A stretch of 64,000 bases of DNA. It comes from Sphingobium chungbukense (GTDB taxonomy: Bacteria; Pseudomonadota; Alphaproteobacteria; Sphingomonadales; Sphingomonadaceae). Below are positions 19,293 through 27,981 of the stretch, in pieces. The number at the start of each line of letters is the position of its first letter. Positions within the stretch are counted from its first letter, which is position 1. The DNA lies in assembly GCF_001005725.1 (NCBI RefSeq), contig NZ_LBIC01000005.1:50001-114000 (forward strand), read 5' to 3'. The notes beneath the pieces are model-generated. The model was not told the origin of the DNA. It did not search any database and was given only the letters and a program-made list of their open reading frames with translations. The translations under genes were made by a program, and so were the position numbers.

Positions 19293-20894
19293 ATGGACAG
19301 GTCATCGCTCACACTGACATTCCATGGTGCGGCAGGCACGGTCACGGGATCCTGCATGGAATTGCGGCTGAATGATCGCAGCCTGTTGGTGGATTGCGGC
19401 CTGTTCCAGGGATCGCGCAGCCTGGAAACGCTGAACCATGGCGGTTTCGGCTTCGAGCCGGGAAAGATCGACGCGGTCGTGCTGACCCATGCGCATATCG
19501 ACCATTGCGGCCTGCTGCCGAAACTGTCGGCGGAAGGGTTCGACCGGCCGATCTGGTGCACGCCCGCAACATCGGACCTGCTGGAATATATGCTGGCGGA
19601 CGCCGGGCGCATCCAGGAAAGCGAGGCGGACCGCCGCAACCGGCGGCGCGACCGTGCGGGCGAGAGCCAATTCGTGCCCCTCTATACCGAGGAGGATGCC
19701 CTGCGCGCATGGCGGCTGAGCCGCCCCGTGCCGCTGTCGGACTGGTTCGATCCCGCTCCCGGCTTCCGGGCCCGTTTCTGGAATGCCGGTCACATATTGG
19801 GCGCGGCGTCGGTGGAGATCGAGGCGGCAGGCACGCGGCTGCTCTTCTCCGGCGATCTTGGTCCCGACAACAAGGCGTTCCATCCCGATCCGCAGGCGCC
19901 GTCGGGCATCGACCATGTCGTCTGCGAATCGACCTATGGCGACCGCGCGCGAGAGAAGTTCACGATCGAGCAGCGCCGCAGCCAACTGGAGCATGAGATC
20001 AAGGACGCGCTGGTGCGCGGCGGCAACCTCATCATCCCCAGTTTCGCGCTGGAAAGGACGCAGGAACTGCTGCTCGACCTGGCGCGGCTCGCGGACGCCA
20101 ACCGCATCCCCAATGTCCCGATCTTCGTCGACTCCCCGCTCGCCAGCCGCGCGACCAAGGTTTTTGCCGCCCATGCCGCGGAGATGGAGGATATGGACGG
20201 GCAGGACATCTTCCGCCATCCGTCCATCCATTATGTCGAGGATGTCGCGGAATCGATCCGGCTCAACACCATGTCGGGTGCGATCATCATGGCCGCTTCG
20301 GGCATGTGCGAAGCGGGACGCATCCGGCATCATCTGAAGCATAATCTCTTCCGGCGGGACTCCACCGTGCTGTTCGTGGGCTTCCAGGCCAGGGGCACGC
20401 TGGGCCGGGTGTTGCTGGACGGGGCGCAGCGCGTGCGCATTTCGGGAGAGGATGTGAACGTCCGCGCGCGCATCCGGCGCATCGACAGCTATTCCGCCCA
20501 TGCCGACCGTGACGAACTGCATCGCTGGATCGCCGCCCGCCGCCCCATAGCGGGCAGCCTTTTCCTCGACCATGGGGAGGTCGAAGCGGTCGCGGCGCTG
20601 CGCGCGCTCGTCCAGGCCGACGATCCGGCCGCCAGCATCATCGCGCCGCAGATCGGCGAAAGCTACGCGTTGGAACCGGGCGTGCCCGCGCGCCGAATCC
20701 AGACGGGCCGCGTCGACATGGACCTGCTGGCCGGGCCGGACTGGCAGAATGACTATGCCGATTTCGTCACCCATCTGAAACAGCATCTGGGCCGGATCAG
20801 GAGCGAGCGCGCCCGCCGCGAGGCGCTCGCCCAGATGCGCCGGGTGCTCGACGCCTATGAGGAAGCACGGCAACGCCGCTCAACCGCAAAATGA
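19293..20894 (+). CDS. MBL-fold/beta-CASP RNA-processing-type hydrolase
   Basis: A 533-residue protein with the metallo-beta-lactamase metal motif HAHIDH (H66, H68, D70, H71), a following GHILGAASVEIE segment (metal His), SGDLGPDN, and the beta-CASP domain with its SGMCEAGR and later SYSAHAD motifs. The family (CPSF73/RNase J relatives) cleaves RNA 3' ends or degrades RNA from the 5' end. Bacterial members of this size are annotated as RNA exonucleases. Start ATG 19293 has GGGGAGGAG in front. The gene opens a co-directional run with a quinone reductase, phosphorylase and PRPP-synthetase-like gene, suggesting that RNA breakdown products feed the salvage enzymes (inference). Confidence 0.9.
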   Translation: MDRSSLTLTFHGAAGTVTGSCMELRLNDRSLLVDCGLFQGSRSLETLNHGGFGFEPGKIDAVVLTHAHIDHCGLLPKLSAEGFDRPIWCTPATSDLLEYMLADAGRIQESEADRRNRRRDRAGESQFVPLYTEEDALRAWRLSRPVPLSDWFDPAPGFRARFWNAGHILGAASVEIEAAGTRLLFSGDLGPDNKAFHPDPQAPSGIDHVVCESTYGDRAREKFTIEQRRSQLEHEIKDALVRGGNLIIPSFALERTQELLLDLARLADANRIPNVPIFVDSPLASRATKVFAAHAAEMEDMDGQDIFRHPSIHYVEDVAESIRLNTMSGAIIMAASGMCEAGRIRHHLKHNLFRRDSTVLFVGFQARGTLGRVLLDGAQRVRISGEDVNVRARIRRIDSYSAHADRDELHRWIAARRPIAGSLFLDHGEVEAVAALRALVQADDPAASIIAPQIGESYALEPGVPARRIQTGRVDMDLLAGPDWQNDYADFVTHLKQHLGRIRSERARREALAQMRRVLDAYEEARQRRSTAK

Positions 20895-20905
20895 TGGAGG
20901 TTCCC

Positions 20906-21577
20906 ATGAACAACCCCTCGCCTTCAGCCATCCGTCATATCGTGGTGCTTGCTCATCCGGATGCCAGCAGTTTCAATGCCGCGATCGCCGCGACCTATTG
21001 CGAGGCCGTTCGCGAGGCCGGTCAGAAAGCCGTGCTGCGCGACCTCTATCGCATGCAATTCGATCCTGTCCTCAGGAATGAGGAGCGGCCTGACAGGAAG
21101 GGATACCGCATGGCGCCCGATGTGAGCGAGGAATGGGAGCTGCTGGCGGGCGCACGGGTCTTCACCTTCATCTTCCCGATCTGGTTCGGCATGCCGCCGG
21201 CCATGATGACGGGCTATGTCGATCGCGTCCTGGGGGCCGGCGTCACGTCCCGGGAGATTCAGCAGAGGTCGAGCGGAAACCTCCTAGGTGACGGCCATCT
21301 CTGTACCATCACCACCTCCGGCGCTTCGGAGGACTGGCTCGACGCGCAGGGGCAGAGCCAGGCATTGCGGGAACTGACCGGCACCTATCTGTTCCGCGGT
21401 TTTGCCATGCGCTCGAACGCGGCCCTGCACATCGGCGATGTCGTCGAAGGCGTGGACGCCGCGTTCATCCGGGACAATCTCGACCGGGTTCGCAGCCGGG
21501 TGCAAAGCCTCTGCGCGCGGGTGGCGCAGGACATCCAGGGAACGCCCGCTCCTTCGCCAGCCGGCAACGACAGTTGA
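20906..21577 (+). CDS. Flavodoxin-like NAD(P)H quinone oxidoreductase
   Basis: About 223 residues of the NQO1/KefF/MdaB-type flavodoxin fold. Strand 1 with IRHIVVLAHPDASSFNAAI (the H-P-x-x-x-S-F phosphate-binding segment) and the FIFPIWFGMPPAMMTGYVDRV segment are characteristic. It transfers two electrons from NAD(P)H to quinones or azo compounds through FMN. ATG 20906 is chosen over ATG 20891/20894 because GGAGG ends five bases upstream. It starts 11 bases after the MBL hydrolase stop, and its stop overlaps the next start (TGATG), so it is in an operon. Confidence 0.85.
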   Translation: MNNPSPSAIRHIVVLAHPDASSFNAAIAATYCEAVREAGQKAVLRDLYRMQFDPVLRNEERPDRKGYRMAPDVSEEWELLAGARVFTFIFPIWFGMPPAMMTGYVDRVLGAGVTSREIQQRSSGNLLGDGHLCTITTSGASEDWLDAQGQSQALRELTGTYLFRGFAMRSNAALHIGDVVEGVDAAFIRDNLDRVRSRVQSLCARVAQDIQGTPAPSPAGNDS

Positions 21578-23097
21578 TGCAAGCATTTCGAGGAAGCCCG
21601 CAGAAAGCCATGCTGACGATCAAGCGCCTCGCCATCGACACCTACCCGGAAAACACGGCTTTCCTCCTGCGCCGCAGCAACGGCTATTCGGCCGAGCAAT
21701 TCCAGGCGCTGCGCAAGATCAGGGTGAGCGGCGAGGGAGCCGAAATCCTGGCATCTCTGGCGCTGGTCGATGAATCTCTGCTGCTCAAGCCCGGTGAAAT
21801 CGGTCTGGGCGAGCAGGCTTTCAGGCGGCTGGGACTGCCCGAGGGTGCACAAGTGGCGATCGAGCAGGCAAGGCCGCCCGCCAGCCTGGAATATGTCCGC
21901 CGCAAGATCGACGGCGACACGCTGGAGGATGACGAGATCGCCGCCATCATCCGCGACATCGCCGCGCATCGTTATTCGCCCATGGAGATCGGCGCCTTTC
22001 TGGTCGCCTGCGCGGGTTTCATGACCACGCAGGAAACGCTGGCGATGACCCGTGCCATGGCGGGCCTTGGCAACCGCTTCGACTGGAAGGCGCCTCTGGT
22101 CGTGGACAAGCATTGCATCGGCGGCATTCCGGGCAACCGCACGTCGATGATCGTCGTGCCCATCGTCGCGGCGCACGGCCTTATCATGCCCAAGACATCG
22201 TCGCGGGCCATCACCTCGCCCTCCGGCACGGCAGACACGATGGAAGTGCTGGCCAATGTCGACCTGTCCGAGGACAATATGCGGGCCATCGTCGCACGGG
22301 AAAAGGCCGTGCTGGCATGGGGCGGCCGGGTCAACCTGTCGCCCGCCGACGATGTGCTGATCTCCGTCGAGCGGCCGCTGCGCATCGACACGTTCGACCA
22401 GATGGTGGCCTCCATCCTGTCCAAGAAGCTGGCGGCGGGCTCCACCCATCTGGTGCTCGACATTCCGGTGGGCCCCACGGCCAAGGTTCGCTCTCAGGAG
22501 GAGGCGGTGCGGCTGCGCAAGCTGTTCGAGCATATCGCCGACAAGCTGGGCCTCGTCACCGACATCGTGATCACGGACGGGTCGCAGCCGGTCGGCAACG
22601 GCATCGGACCGGTGCTGGAGGCCCGCGACGTCATGGCCGTGCTGCGCAACGACGCCGACGCGCCGCAGGATCTGCGCGACCATGCGCTGTTTCTGGCAGG
22701 GCGGGTGCTCGACTTCGATCCGGCCCTGCGTGGCGGCAGGGGCTATGCACGGGCCATGGAACTGCTGGCGTCGGGCGAGGCGCTGGCCGCGATGGAGCGG
22801 CTGATCGAGGCGCAGGGACGGCAGGAAATCCGCCATGATCCCGGCGCGCATGTGCATGAGGTCCGCGCCGGGGAGGACGGGCGCGTGACCGCCATCAATT
22901 GCCAGCGCGTCGCGCGCATTGCCCGGCTGGCCGGGGCGCCCATGGACAAGGGGGCGGGTATCGACCTGCTGCACAAGGTCGGGGCGCAGGTGCGCAAGGG
23001 CCAGTCACTCTACCGCATCCATGCCCAGTCCGCGACGGGCCTTGGCTTTGCCCGCGATCTGGCCGCGGAAGATTCAGGCTATGAGGTGACGCGGTGA
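21577..23097 (+). CDS. Thymidine/AMP phosphorylase family protein
   Basis: About 506 residues of the TIGR02645-type 'archaeal' phosphorylase family. There is an N-terminal extension, the helical domain with EIGAFLVACAGFMTTQE, phosphate-binding DKHCIGGIPGNRTSM, the loop TSSRAITSPSGTADTMEVL and a C-terminal hammerhead domain. The archaeal enzyme converts AMP and phosphate to adenine and ribose-1,5-bisphosphate, whereas classical thymidine phosphorylases are about 440 residues. The longer length and KHCIGGIPGNRTS motif favour the AMP type. The ATG shares its A with the upstream stop; its stop overlaps the GTG of the PRPP-synthetase-like gene, so the two products are probably made together and act in one route. 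Confidence 0.88.
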   Translation: MQAFRGSPQKAMLTIKRLAIDTYPENTAFLLRRSNGYSAEQFQALRKIRVSGEGAEILASLALVDESLLLKPGEIGLGEQAFRRLGLPEGAQVAIEQARPPASLEYVRRKIDGDTLEDDEIAAIIRDIAAHRYSPMEIGAFLVACAGFMTTQETLAMTRAMAGLGNRFDWKAPLVVDKHCIGGIPGNRTSMIVVPIVAAHGLIMPKTSSRAITSPSGTADTMEVLANVDLSEDNMRAIVAREKAVLAWGGRVNLSPADDVLISVERPLRIDTFDQMVASILSKKLAAGSTHLVLDIPVGPTAKVRSQEEAVRLRKLFEHIADKLGLVTDIVITDGSQPVGNGIGPVLEARDVMAVLRNDADAPQDLRDHALFLAGRVLDFDPALRGGRGYARAMELLASGEALAAMERLIEAQGRQEIRHDPGAHVHEVRAGEDGRVTAINCQRVARIARLAGAPMDKGAGIDLLHKVGAQVRKGQSLYRIHAQSATGLGFARDLAAEDSGYEVTR

Positions 23098-23978
23098 GCG
23101 CGGTTGTCTTCGGCTTCGGCGAAAGCATGGGAGCGGCGAAGAGGCTGGGGGCGCTGCTCGACCTGCCCGTCCTTCAGGTCGCGACCCGCCGCTTTCCCGA
23201 TCGGGAATCACTGGTCAGGATGCCTGCCCCGGCTCGCACGGCTATTCTCTATCGCTCCCTCGATGACCCGGACGGGAAGATCGTCGAACTGCTGCTGGCG
23301 GCTTCCGCCGCGCGGGATCTGGGGGCTGAGCGCGTCGTGCTGGTTGCGCCCTATCTTGCCTATATGCGTCAGGACATGGCCTTCCATCCGGGGGAGGCGG
23401 TCAGCCAGCGGGTGATCGGCCGGCTCATCGCGGATCATTTCGACGCCTTGCTGACCATTGATCCGCATCTGCATCGCATCGCCAGTCTGGGTGAGGCGGT
23501 GCCCGGCATCCCGGCGATCAGCCTTTCGGCCGCGCCCTTGCTCGCCAGCCTGATCGATCCTGCGGGCCATCCCGTCATTATCGGGCCGGACGGCGAATCC
23601 CGGCAATGGACGCAGAGCATCGCCGCCCCGCTCGGCCTCGACATGCTGGTGGCGTCGAAGGAACGGAGCGGCGACCGCGATGTCCGCCTGACCCTGCCGG
23701 AGGTCGAGCGGGTGCGCGGGCGTCCGGCCATATTGGTGGACGACATGATTTCCAGCGGCCGGACATTGATCGAGGCGGCAAGACTGCTGCGCGCGGCCGG
23801 GGCGGCATCGGTCGAGGCCCATGTGACCCATTGCCTCGCCCGGCCCGACGATCTCGCGCTGATGCAGGCGGAAGGGATAGGGCGGATATCCAGCAGCGAC
23901 AGCGTCGAGGGGCCCACCAACCGGGCCTATGCCGCGCCGTTGCTCGCCTCCTGCCTCAAGGAAGCGGGCCTGGTTTGA
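23094..23978 (+). CDS. Ribose-phosphate pyrophosphokinase paralogue
   Basis: A 294-residue PRPP-synthetase fold protein. The PRPP loop AILVDDMISSGRT (residues 212-224) and APYLAYMRQD (85-94) are conserved. The bacterial catalytic KRR flap is replaced by ASKERSGDRDVRL and the RQDR by RQDM, a pattern closer to archaeal class III enzymes. It is short for a bacterial Prs (about 310-315) and is unlikely to be the housekeeping copy. The GTG start overlaps the stop of the phosphorylase gene by four bases. A linked role, using or making ribose phosphates released by the phosphorylase, is a reasonable inference. Substrate specificity is not provable from sequence. Confidence 0.85.
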   Translation: MSAVVFGFGESMGAAKRLGALLDLPVLQVATRRFPDRESLVRMPAPARTAILYRSLDDPDGKIVELLLAASAARDLGAERVVLVAPYLAYMRQDMAFHPGEAVSQRVIGRLIADHFDALLTIDPHLHRIASLGEAVPGIPAISLSAAPLLASLIDPAGHPVIIGPDGESRQWTQSIAAPLGLDMLVASKERSGDRDVRLTLPEVERVRGRPAILVDDMISSGRTLIEAARLLRAAGAASVEAHVTHCLARPDDLALMQAEGIGRISSSDSVEGPTNRAYAAPLLASCLKEAGLV

Positions 23979-23999
23979 CCGACCCTGGGGAGGAAGCCC

Positions 24000-24989
24000 A
24001 TGAAACAGATGATCGCCATGCAGATCAAGGCTCCGGGCATGCCCCTGGAGAGGATCGAACGCCCTGTCCCGACGCCGGGAACGGGCGAATTGCTGGTCGA
24101 AGTCAGCGCCTGCGGTGTGTGCCGCACGGACCTTCATGTGCTGGACGGCGAAATTCCGGCCCATTATCCCATCATACCCGGCCATGAGATCGTCGGCCAT
24201 GTCGCCGCCATCGGGCCGGATGTGACGGGCTTCCTCATCGGGCAAAGGGTCGGCGTGCCCTGGCTGGGGCATACGTGCGGGCAGTGCCCCTATTGCCGGA
24301 GCGATCGGGAAAATCTCTGCGACGCGCCGCTGTTTACCGGCGCGACGCGCGATGGCGGCTATGCCAGCCACGCGATAGCCGATGCACGCTATTGTTTCGC
24401 GCTGCCGGATCGCTTTTCGGATGTGGAGGCCGCGCCGTTGCTGTGCGCCGGGCTGATCGGGTGGCGGGCGTTGCGGCTGGCAGGCCCGGCACCGGCGATC
24501 GGCCTGTACGGCTTTGGCGCGGCGGCCCATATCCTCACGCAGATCGCGGCGGCGCAGGGACGCAGCGTCCATGCCTTCACCAAGGATGGGGACGAGGAAG
24601 GTCAGGCGTTCGCCCGCTCGCTTGGATGCGTCTGGGCGGGCGGTTCATCGCAGGCGCCGCCCGCGATGCTCGATGCCGCCCTGATTTTCGCGCCGGTGGG
24701 AGACCTCGTTCCCCGTGCCCTGCAAGCTGTGCGAAAGGGAGGTCGGGTCGTCTGCGCGGGCATTTACATGAGCGATATTCCCTCTTTCCCCTATGCGCAT
24801 CTGTGGGAGGAAAGGGAATTGCTCTCTGTCGCCAACCTGACCAGGGAGGATGGCACGTCCTTCTTCCAGCTTCTGGATCAGATTCCGGTTCGGACCGTCA
24901 CGGAAAGCTTTCGCCTGGAGGATTGCAATGAGGCTCTTGCCAGGTTGAGAAACGGCCAGGTCAAGGGCGCGGCGGTGATCTTGCCCTAA
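24000..24989 (+). CDS. Zinc-dependent alcohol dehydrogenase (MDR family)
   Basis: A 329-residue medium-chain dehydrogenase. Catalytic zinc ligands C41 and H62-E63 (PGHEIVG) and the structural-zinc cysteines C93, C96, C99 and C107 are all present. The dinucleotide loop is GLYGFGAAAH instead of the usual GxGxxG, typical of the AdhP/YjgB-like subgroup found in stress clusters. The family interconverts alcohols and aldehydes with NAD(P)H. The start ATG follows GGGGAGGAAG, 21 bases after the PRPP-synthetase gene, so it probably ends that operon. The physiological substrate is unknown. Confidence 0.9.
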   Translation: MKQMIAMQIKAPGMPLERIERPVPTPGTGELLVEVSACGVCRTDLHVLDGEIPAHYPIIPGHEIVGHVAAIGPDVTGFLIGQRVGVPWLGHTCGQCPYCRSDRENLCDAPLFTGATRDGGYASHAIADARYCFALPDRFSDVEAAPLLCAGLIGWRALRLAGPAPAIGLYGFGAAAHILTQIAAAQGRSVHAFTKDGDEEGQAFARSLGCVWAGGSSQAPPAMLDAALIFAPVGDLVPRALQAVRKGGRVVCAGIYMSDIPSFPYAHLWEERELLSVANLTREDGTSFFQLLDQIPVRTVTESFRLEDCNEALARLRNGQVKGAAVILP

Positions 24990-25156
24990 TTGCGGGAGTC
25001 TCTTTCTTCTATCCATCCGGAAGTAGGAGAATGGATCGACCATCGGTTGGGACGGATCAGCTATCGCCGACAATGGCATTTGCAAGACAGGGGGATCGCG
25101 GTCGCCCGCCCAGCGCATCGGACGATGCGACGAAAACCGTCACTGCATCCGATCAG

Positions 25157-27556
25157 TCATCGGTGCAGTCGCAGCGTCACGCCGATGGTCCGGGGATCGC
25201 TGGGCGTGCCGACGATCAGGCCGCTATTTCCGGCCTGGACGGTGAGGTTCTGCATATAGTCCTTGTCGAACAGATTGCGGGCAAAGGCCGCGACTTCCCA
25301 ATGCGGCGTGCGATAGCCAATGCTGGCATTGACCAGCGTATAGCCCCGAATGATCGTATAAGCGGAACCAGTGGCGTCGCCGAGTATCCTGGTCTTGGCA
25401 TTGGCGTCGGCGCGGAGGAACAGGCTGCCGTCCAGCGACCCGATCGGCATGGGCAGAACATATTCGCCGCCCGCGCTGCCCGACCATTTCGGCAGGCCCG
25501 GCAGGCCGTTGCCCGACAGGTTGCAGCTGGTGGTGGCGCTGCCGGTCAGCTCGATGGGGCAGGGACCGTTGGGATAGCTGGCATATCGGCCATCGGCATA
25601 GGCGCCCGCCGCGCGCAGCGTCAGATGGTTGCCGATGACGAGGGCCGCATCGAACTCCACCCCCTTGACCGTAACCTTCGGAATATTGGCGAGATAGCTG
25701 CGCAGAGCGATCACCGCCGCATTGTCGACGACATTGGCCTGGAAATCAGTGACGCGGGTGTAATAGGCGTCGATGGTGAAGGTCAGGCGCTTCTCGAACC
25801 AGCGGGTCTTGAGGCCCGCTTCCCATGTGCTGTTCTTCTCCGGACGGACCGTCACCGTGCTCAGGATCGGATCGTTGGCGGCGTGGCCCGGCACGCCGGC
25901 CGGATAGACCGGCAGGCCGGACATATTGATGCCGCCCGATTTCTGTCCCCGCGCGAAGCTGGCATAGGCCATCAGATCATCGTTCAGGCTATAGGAGATG
26001 TTGGCCCGGCCCGACGCGCTGCCGTCGCCCAGATGGGCGCTGTAGGATTGGGCGCGCAATATACCCTGCGCTTGGGCAGAGGCCGGTGCGCTGCCGCCGA
26101 AGGTGCGCAGATCATAGGCGCCGTCCTTCTCCTCATAGGTATAGCGGATGCCGCCGGTGATCGCGAGGCGCGGCAGCGGATGCCAGGTCACTTCGCCGAA
26201 CACGCCATAGCTTTCGGTGCGGAAATCGGTGGTGCCATTGCTCTGATAACCGTTCAACAGCGCGGCATTGGTCGAATTGAGCAGCCAATAACTGGCCAAC
26301 GGACCATAGATGCTGATCGGATGGCCGACGATCTCCTGGTTGAAATAATAAAGCCCGGCCACATAGTCGATCGGCCCCGGCGCGTTGGAGGCGATGCGGA
26401 ATTCCTGGCTATACTGGTCCTGACGAGAGGGGATATGCTGCGTCGTCTGGATGTGCAGGCCGGTATAGTCGCGGTCGTTCGCCGCATCCCATTTCCAGAA
26501 GCGCCAGGCGCTGACCGAGGTGATGGTCGCGCTGCCCACCGTCCAGTCGGCGATGGCCGACGCGCCGCCCTCGCTGGTGTCGACGCCCAGCGGCGCATCA
26601 TTGTCGGTCACGCGGTCATAGGGATGGGTGCTGGGCGGCGCATAGGCGCCGCCGGGTGCGTTGGTGGCGAGCGCCGCATATTGCTGGGCGGCGGGCTTCA
26701 GCGTCGGCGCGACGCGCACATGGACCTGCGCGCAGCAATCATTCCTGAACCGAGCCCAGTCCCCGATCAGTCTCAGCGAGAAGTCGGGCGAGGGCTGGAA
26801 CAGCAATTGCCCCCGGAGCGCATCGTTGTGGACATCATTCTGCATCTCGTTGCGGCGTATATTTTCGATATAGCCGTCCTGCCGGGTGATCGATCCGGAC
26901 AGGCGGAAGGCCAGCACATCGCCCACCAGCGGCCCCGTGACCGCGGCTTTAGCCTGAAGGAAATCACGGCTGCCATAGGAAAGCTCGGCATTCGCACCGA
27001 AATCGAAGCTGGGCTGCCTTGTCGTGATGTTGATGGCGCCGGCGGTCGTGTTCTTCCCGAAAAGCGTTCCCTGCGGCCCGCGCAGCACTTCGACCTGGTC
27101 GATGTCGGTAAAGTCGAACGCCGCCGTCGCGGGACGGGCGTGATAGACCTGATCGACATAGACGCCGACGCCCGGTTCCAGCCCGTCATTGGCCTGGCTG
27201 ACCGCGACGACACTCGACCCCAGGCCACGAATGGTGAAGGCGGTGTTACGCGGATTGGCGGAGGAATAGTTGAGCGAGGGGACGAGTTGGCTCAACTGGT
27301 TGGTGTTGACGGTATAGGTTCGATCCAAAAGATCTTTGCCCACTACGGTAAGGGACACTGGAACGGACTGGGCATCCTCGGTTCGGCGGCGGGCAGTGAC
27401 GACGATGCGGTTCGGGCCGGAATCCCGCGATTCAACCGAAGCTTCGGCCGGCTCCTGATTGGCATAAGCCGGCAATGCGGCCGCCAATGCAGCCGGCAGT
27501 GCAGCCGCCAATGCCGAGATCAGCGACGTTGCGCGGACCATATTGGACTTCCCCAT
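25157..27556 (-). CDS. TonB-dependent outer-membrane receptor
   Basis: About 799 residues. The signal peptide (MGKSNMVRATSLISALAAAL) contains a tandem duplication of LAAALPA, encoded by a 21-bp direct repeat near 27466-27510. The TonB box/plug start is NRIVVTARRRTEDAQSVPVS, the plug motif VLRGPQGTLFGKNTTAGAI, and the barrel ends TIGVTLRLHR. ATG 27556 is preceded by GAGGGGGA; the frame runs open to 27712 without a ribosome-binding site. It shares a 426-bp intergenic region holding a palindrome with a divergently transcribed DUF4139 gene. The imported ligand is not identifiable. Confidence 0.92.
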   Translation of the reverse strand: MGKSNMVRATSLISALAAALPAALAAALPAYANQEPAEASVESRDSGPNRIVVTARRRTEDAQSVPVSLTVVGKDLLDRTYTVNTNQLSQLVPSLNYSSANPRNTAFTIRGLGSSVVAVSQANDGLEPGVGVYVDQVYHARPATAAFDFTDIDQVEVLRGPQGTLFGKNTTAGAINITTRQPSFDFGANAELSYGSRDFLQAKAAVTGPLVGDVLAFRLSGSITRQDGYIENIRRNEMQNDVHNDALRGQLLFQPSPDFSLRLIGDWARFRNDCCAQVHVRVAPTLKPAAQQYAALATNAPGGAYAPPSTHPYDRVTDNDAPLGVDTSEGGASAIADWTVGSATITSVSAWRFWKWDAANDRDYTGLHIQTTQHIPSRQDQYSQEFRIASNAPGPIDYVAGLYYFNQEIVGHPISIYGPLASYWLLNSTNAALLNGYQSNGTTDFRTESYGVFGEVTWHPLPRLAITGGIRYTYEEKDGAYDLRTFGGSAPASAQAQGILRAQSYSAHLGDGSASGRANISYSLNDDLMAYASFARGQKSGGINMSGLPVYPAGVPGHAANDPILSTVTVRPEKNSTWEAGLKTRWFEKRLTFTIDAYYTRVTDFQANVVDNAAVIALRSYLANIPKVTVKGVEFDAALVIGNHLTLRAAGAYADGRYASYPNGPCPIELTGSATTSCNLSGNGLPGLPKWSGSAGGEYVLPMPIGSLDGSLFLRADANAKTRILGDATGSAYTIIRGYTLVNASIGYRTPHWEVAAFARNLFDKDYMQNLTVQAGNSGLIVGTPSDPRTIGVTLRLHR

Positions 27557-27692
27557 TCGATTCCCCCTCTGATTTTTCTGAAATGCGGCTTTGCGTGAGG
27601 CCAGGTGCCATCCATCAACCCATGATCGGGCAACCGACCTCTTCGCCAGTGTCCAAAGGCTTCCGCGTCGAAGCCGACCGTTGCGGCACATT

Positions 27693-27714
27693 TCGTGGGA
27701 GATCGTTCCCACGA
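27693..27714. promoter_or_regulatory. Candidate operator palindrome in a divergent promoter region
   Basis: A perfect inverted repeat TCGTGGGA-N6-TCCCACGA lies between the receptor gene (minus) and the DUF4139 genes (plus). The inner TGGGA/TCCCA arms resemble LacI-family sites. No LacI gene is in the window, so the regulator is unknown. The rest of the 27557-27981 gap shows nothing further except an A-rich tract near 27761. Confidence 0.45.
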
Positions 27715-27981
27715 GTGCCTCAGGATCGCCGCCACCTATATACAGCGGAATATAGCGTCAACCAAAAAAAAGCGGCGGCGTTCGAGCGCAGCGTTTCGGT
27801 GGCTGTTCTGCCTGGAACGGGAAAGCCATCGGCCCGCAGGCGAGAGGGAGAAAATCAGGCGTTGGCCGGCCGGGATTGGTCGCAACCCATATGGCGGCAA
27901 GAACCAGAGCCAACCAGAACAATATATTTCTGGAATCACTATGTCTTTTCAGGCATGTCAGCAGTAGTAATGGAGGGGGTC

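Noticed and set aside
25031..27598. 855-residue plus-strand frame across the TonB receptor
   Set aside because: Antisense shadow of the receptor; the minus strand has a signal peptide, plug and barrel motifs.
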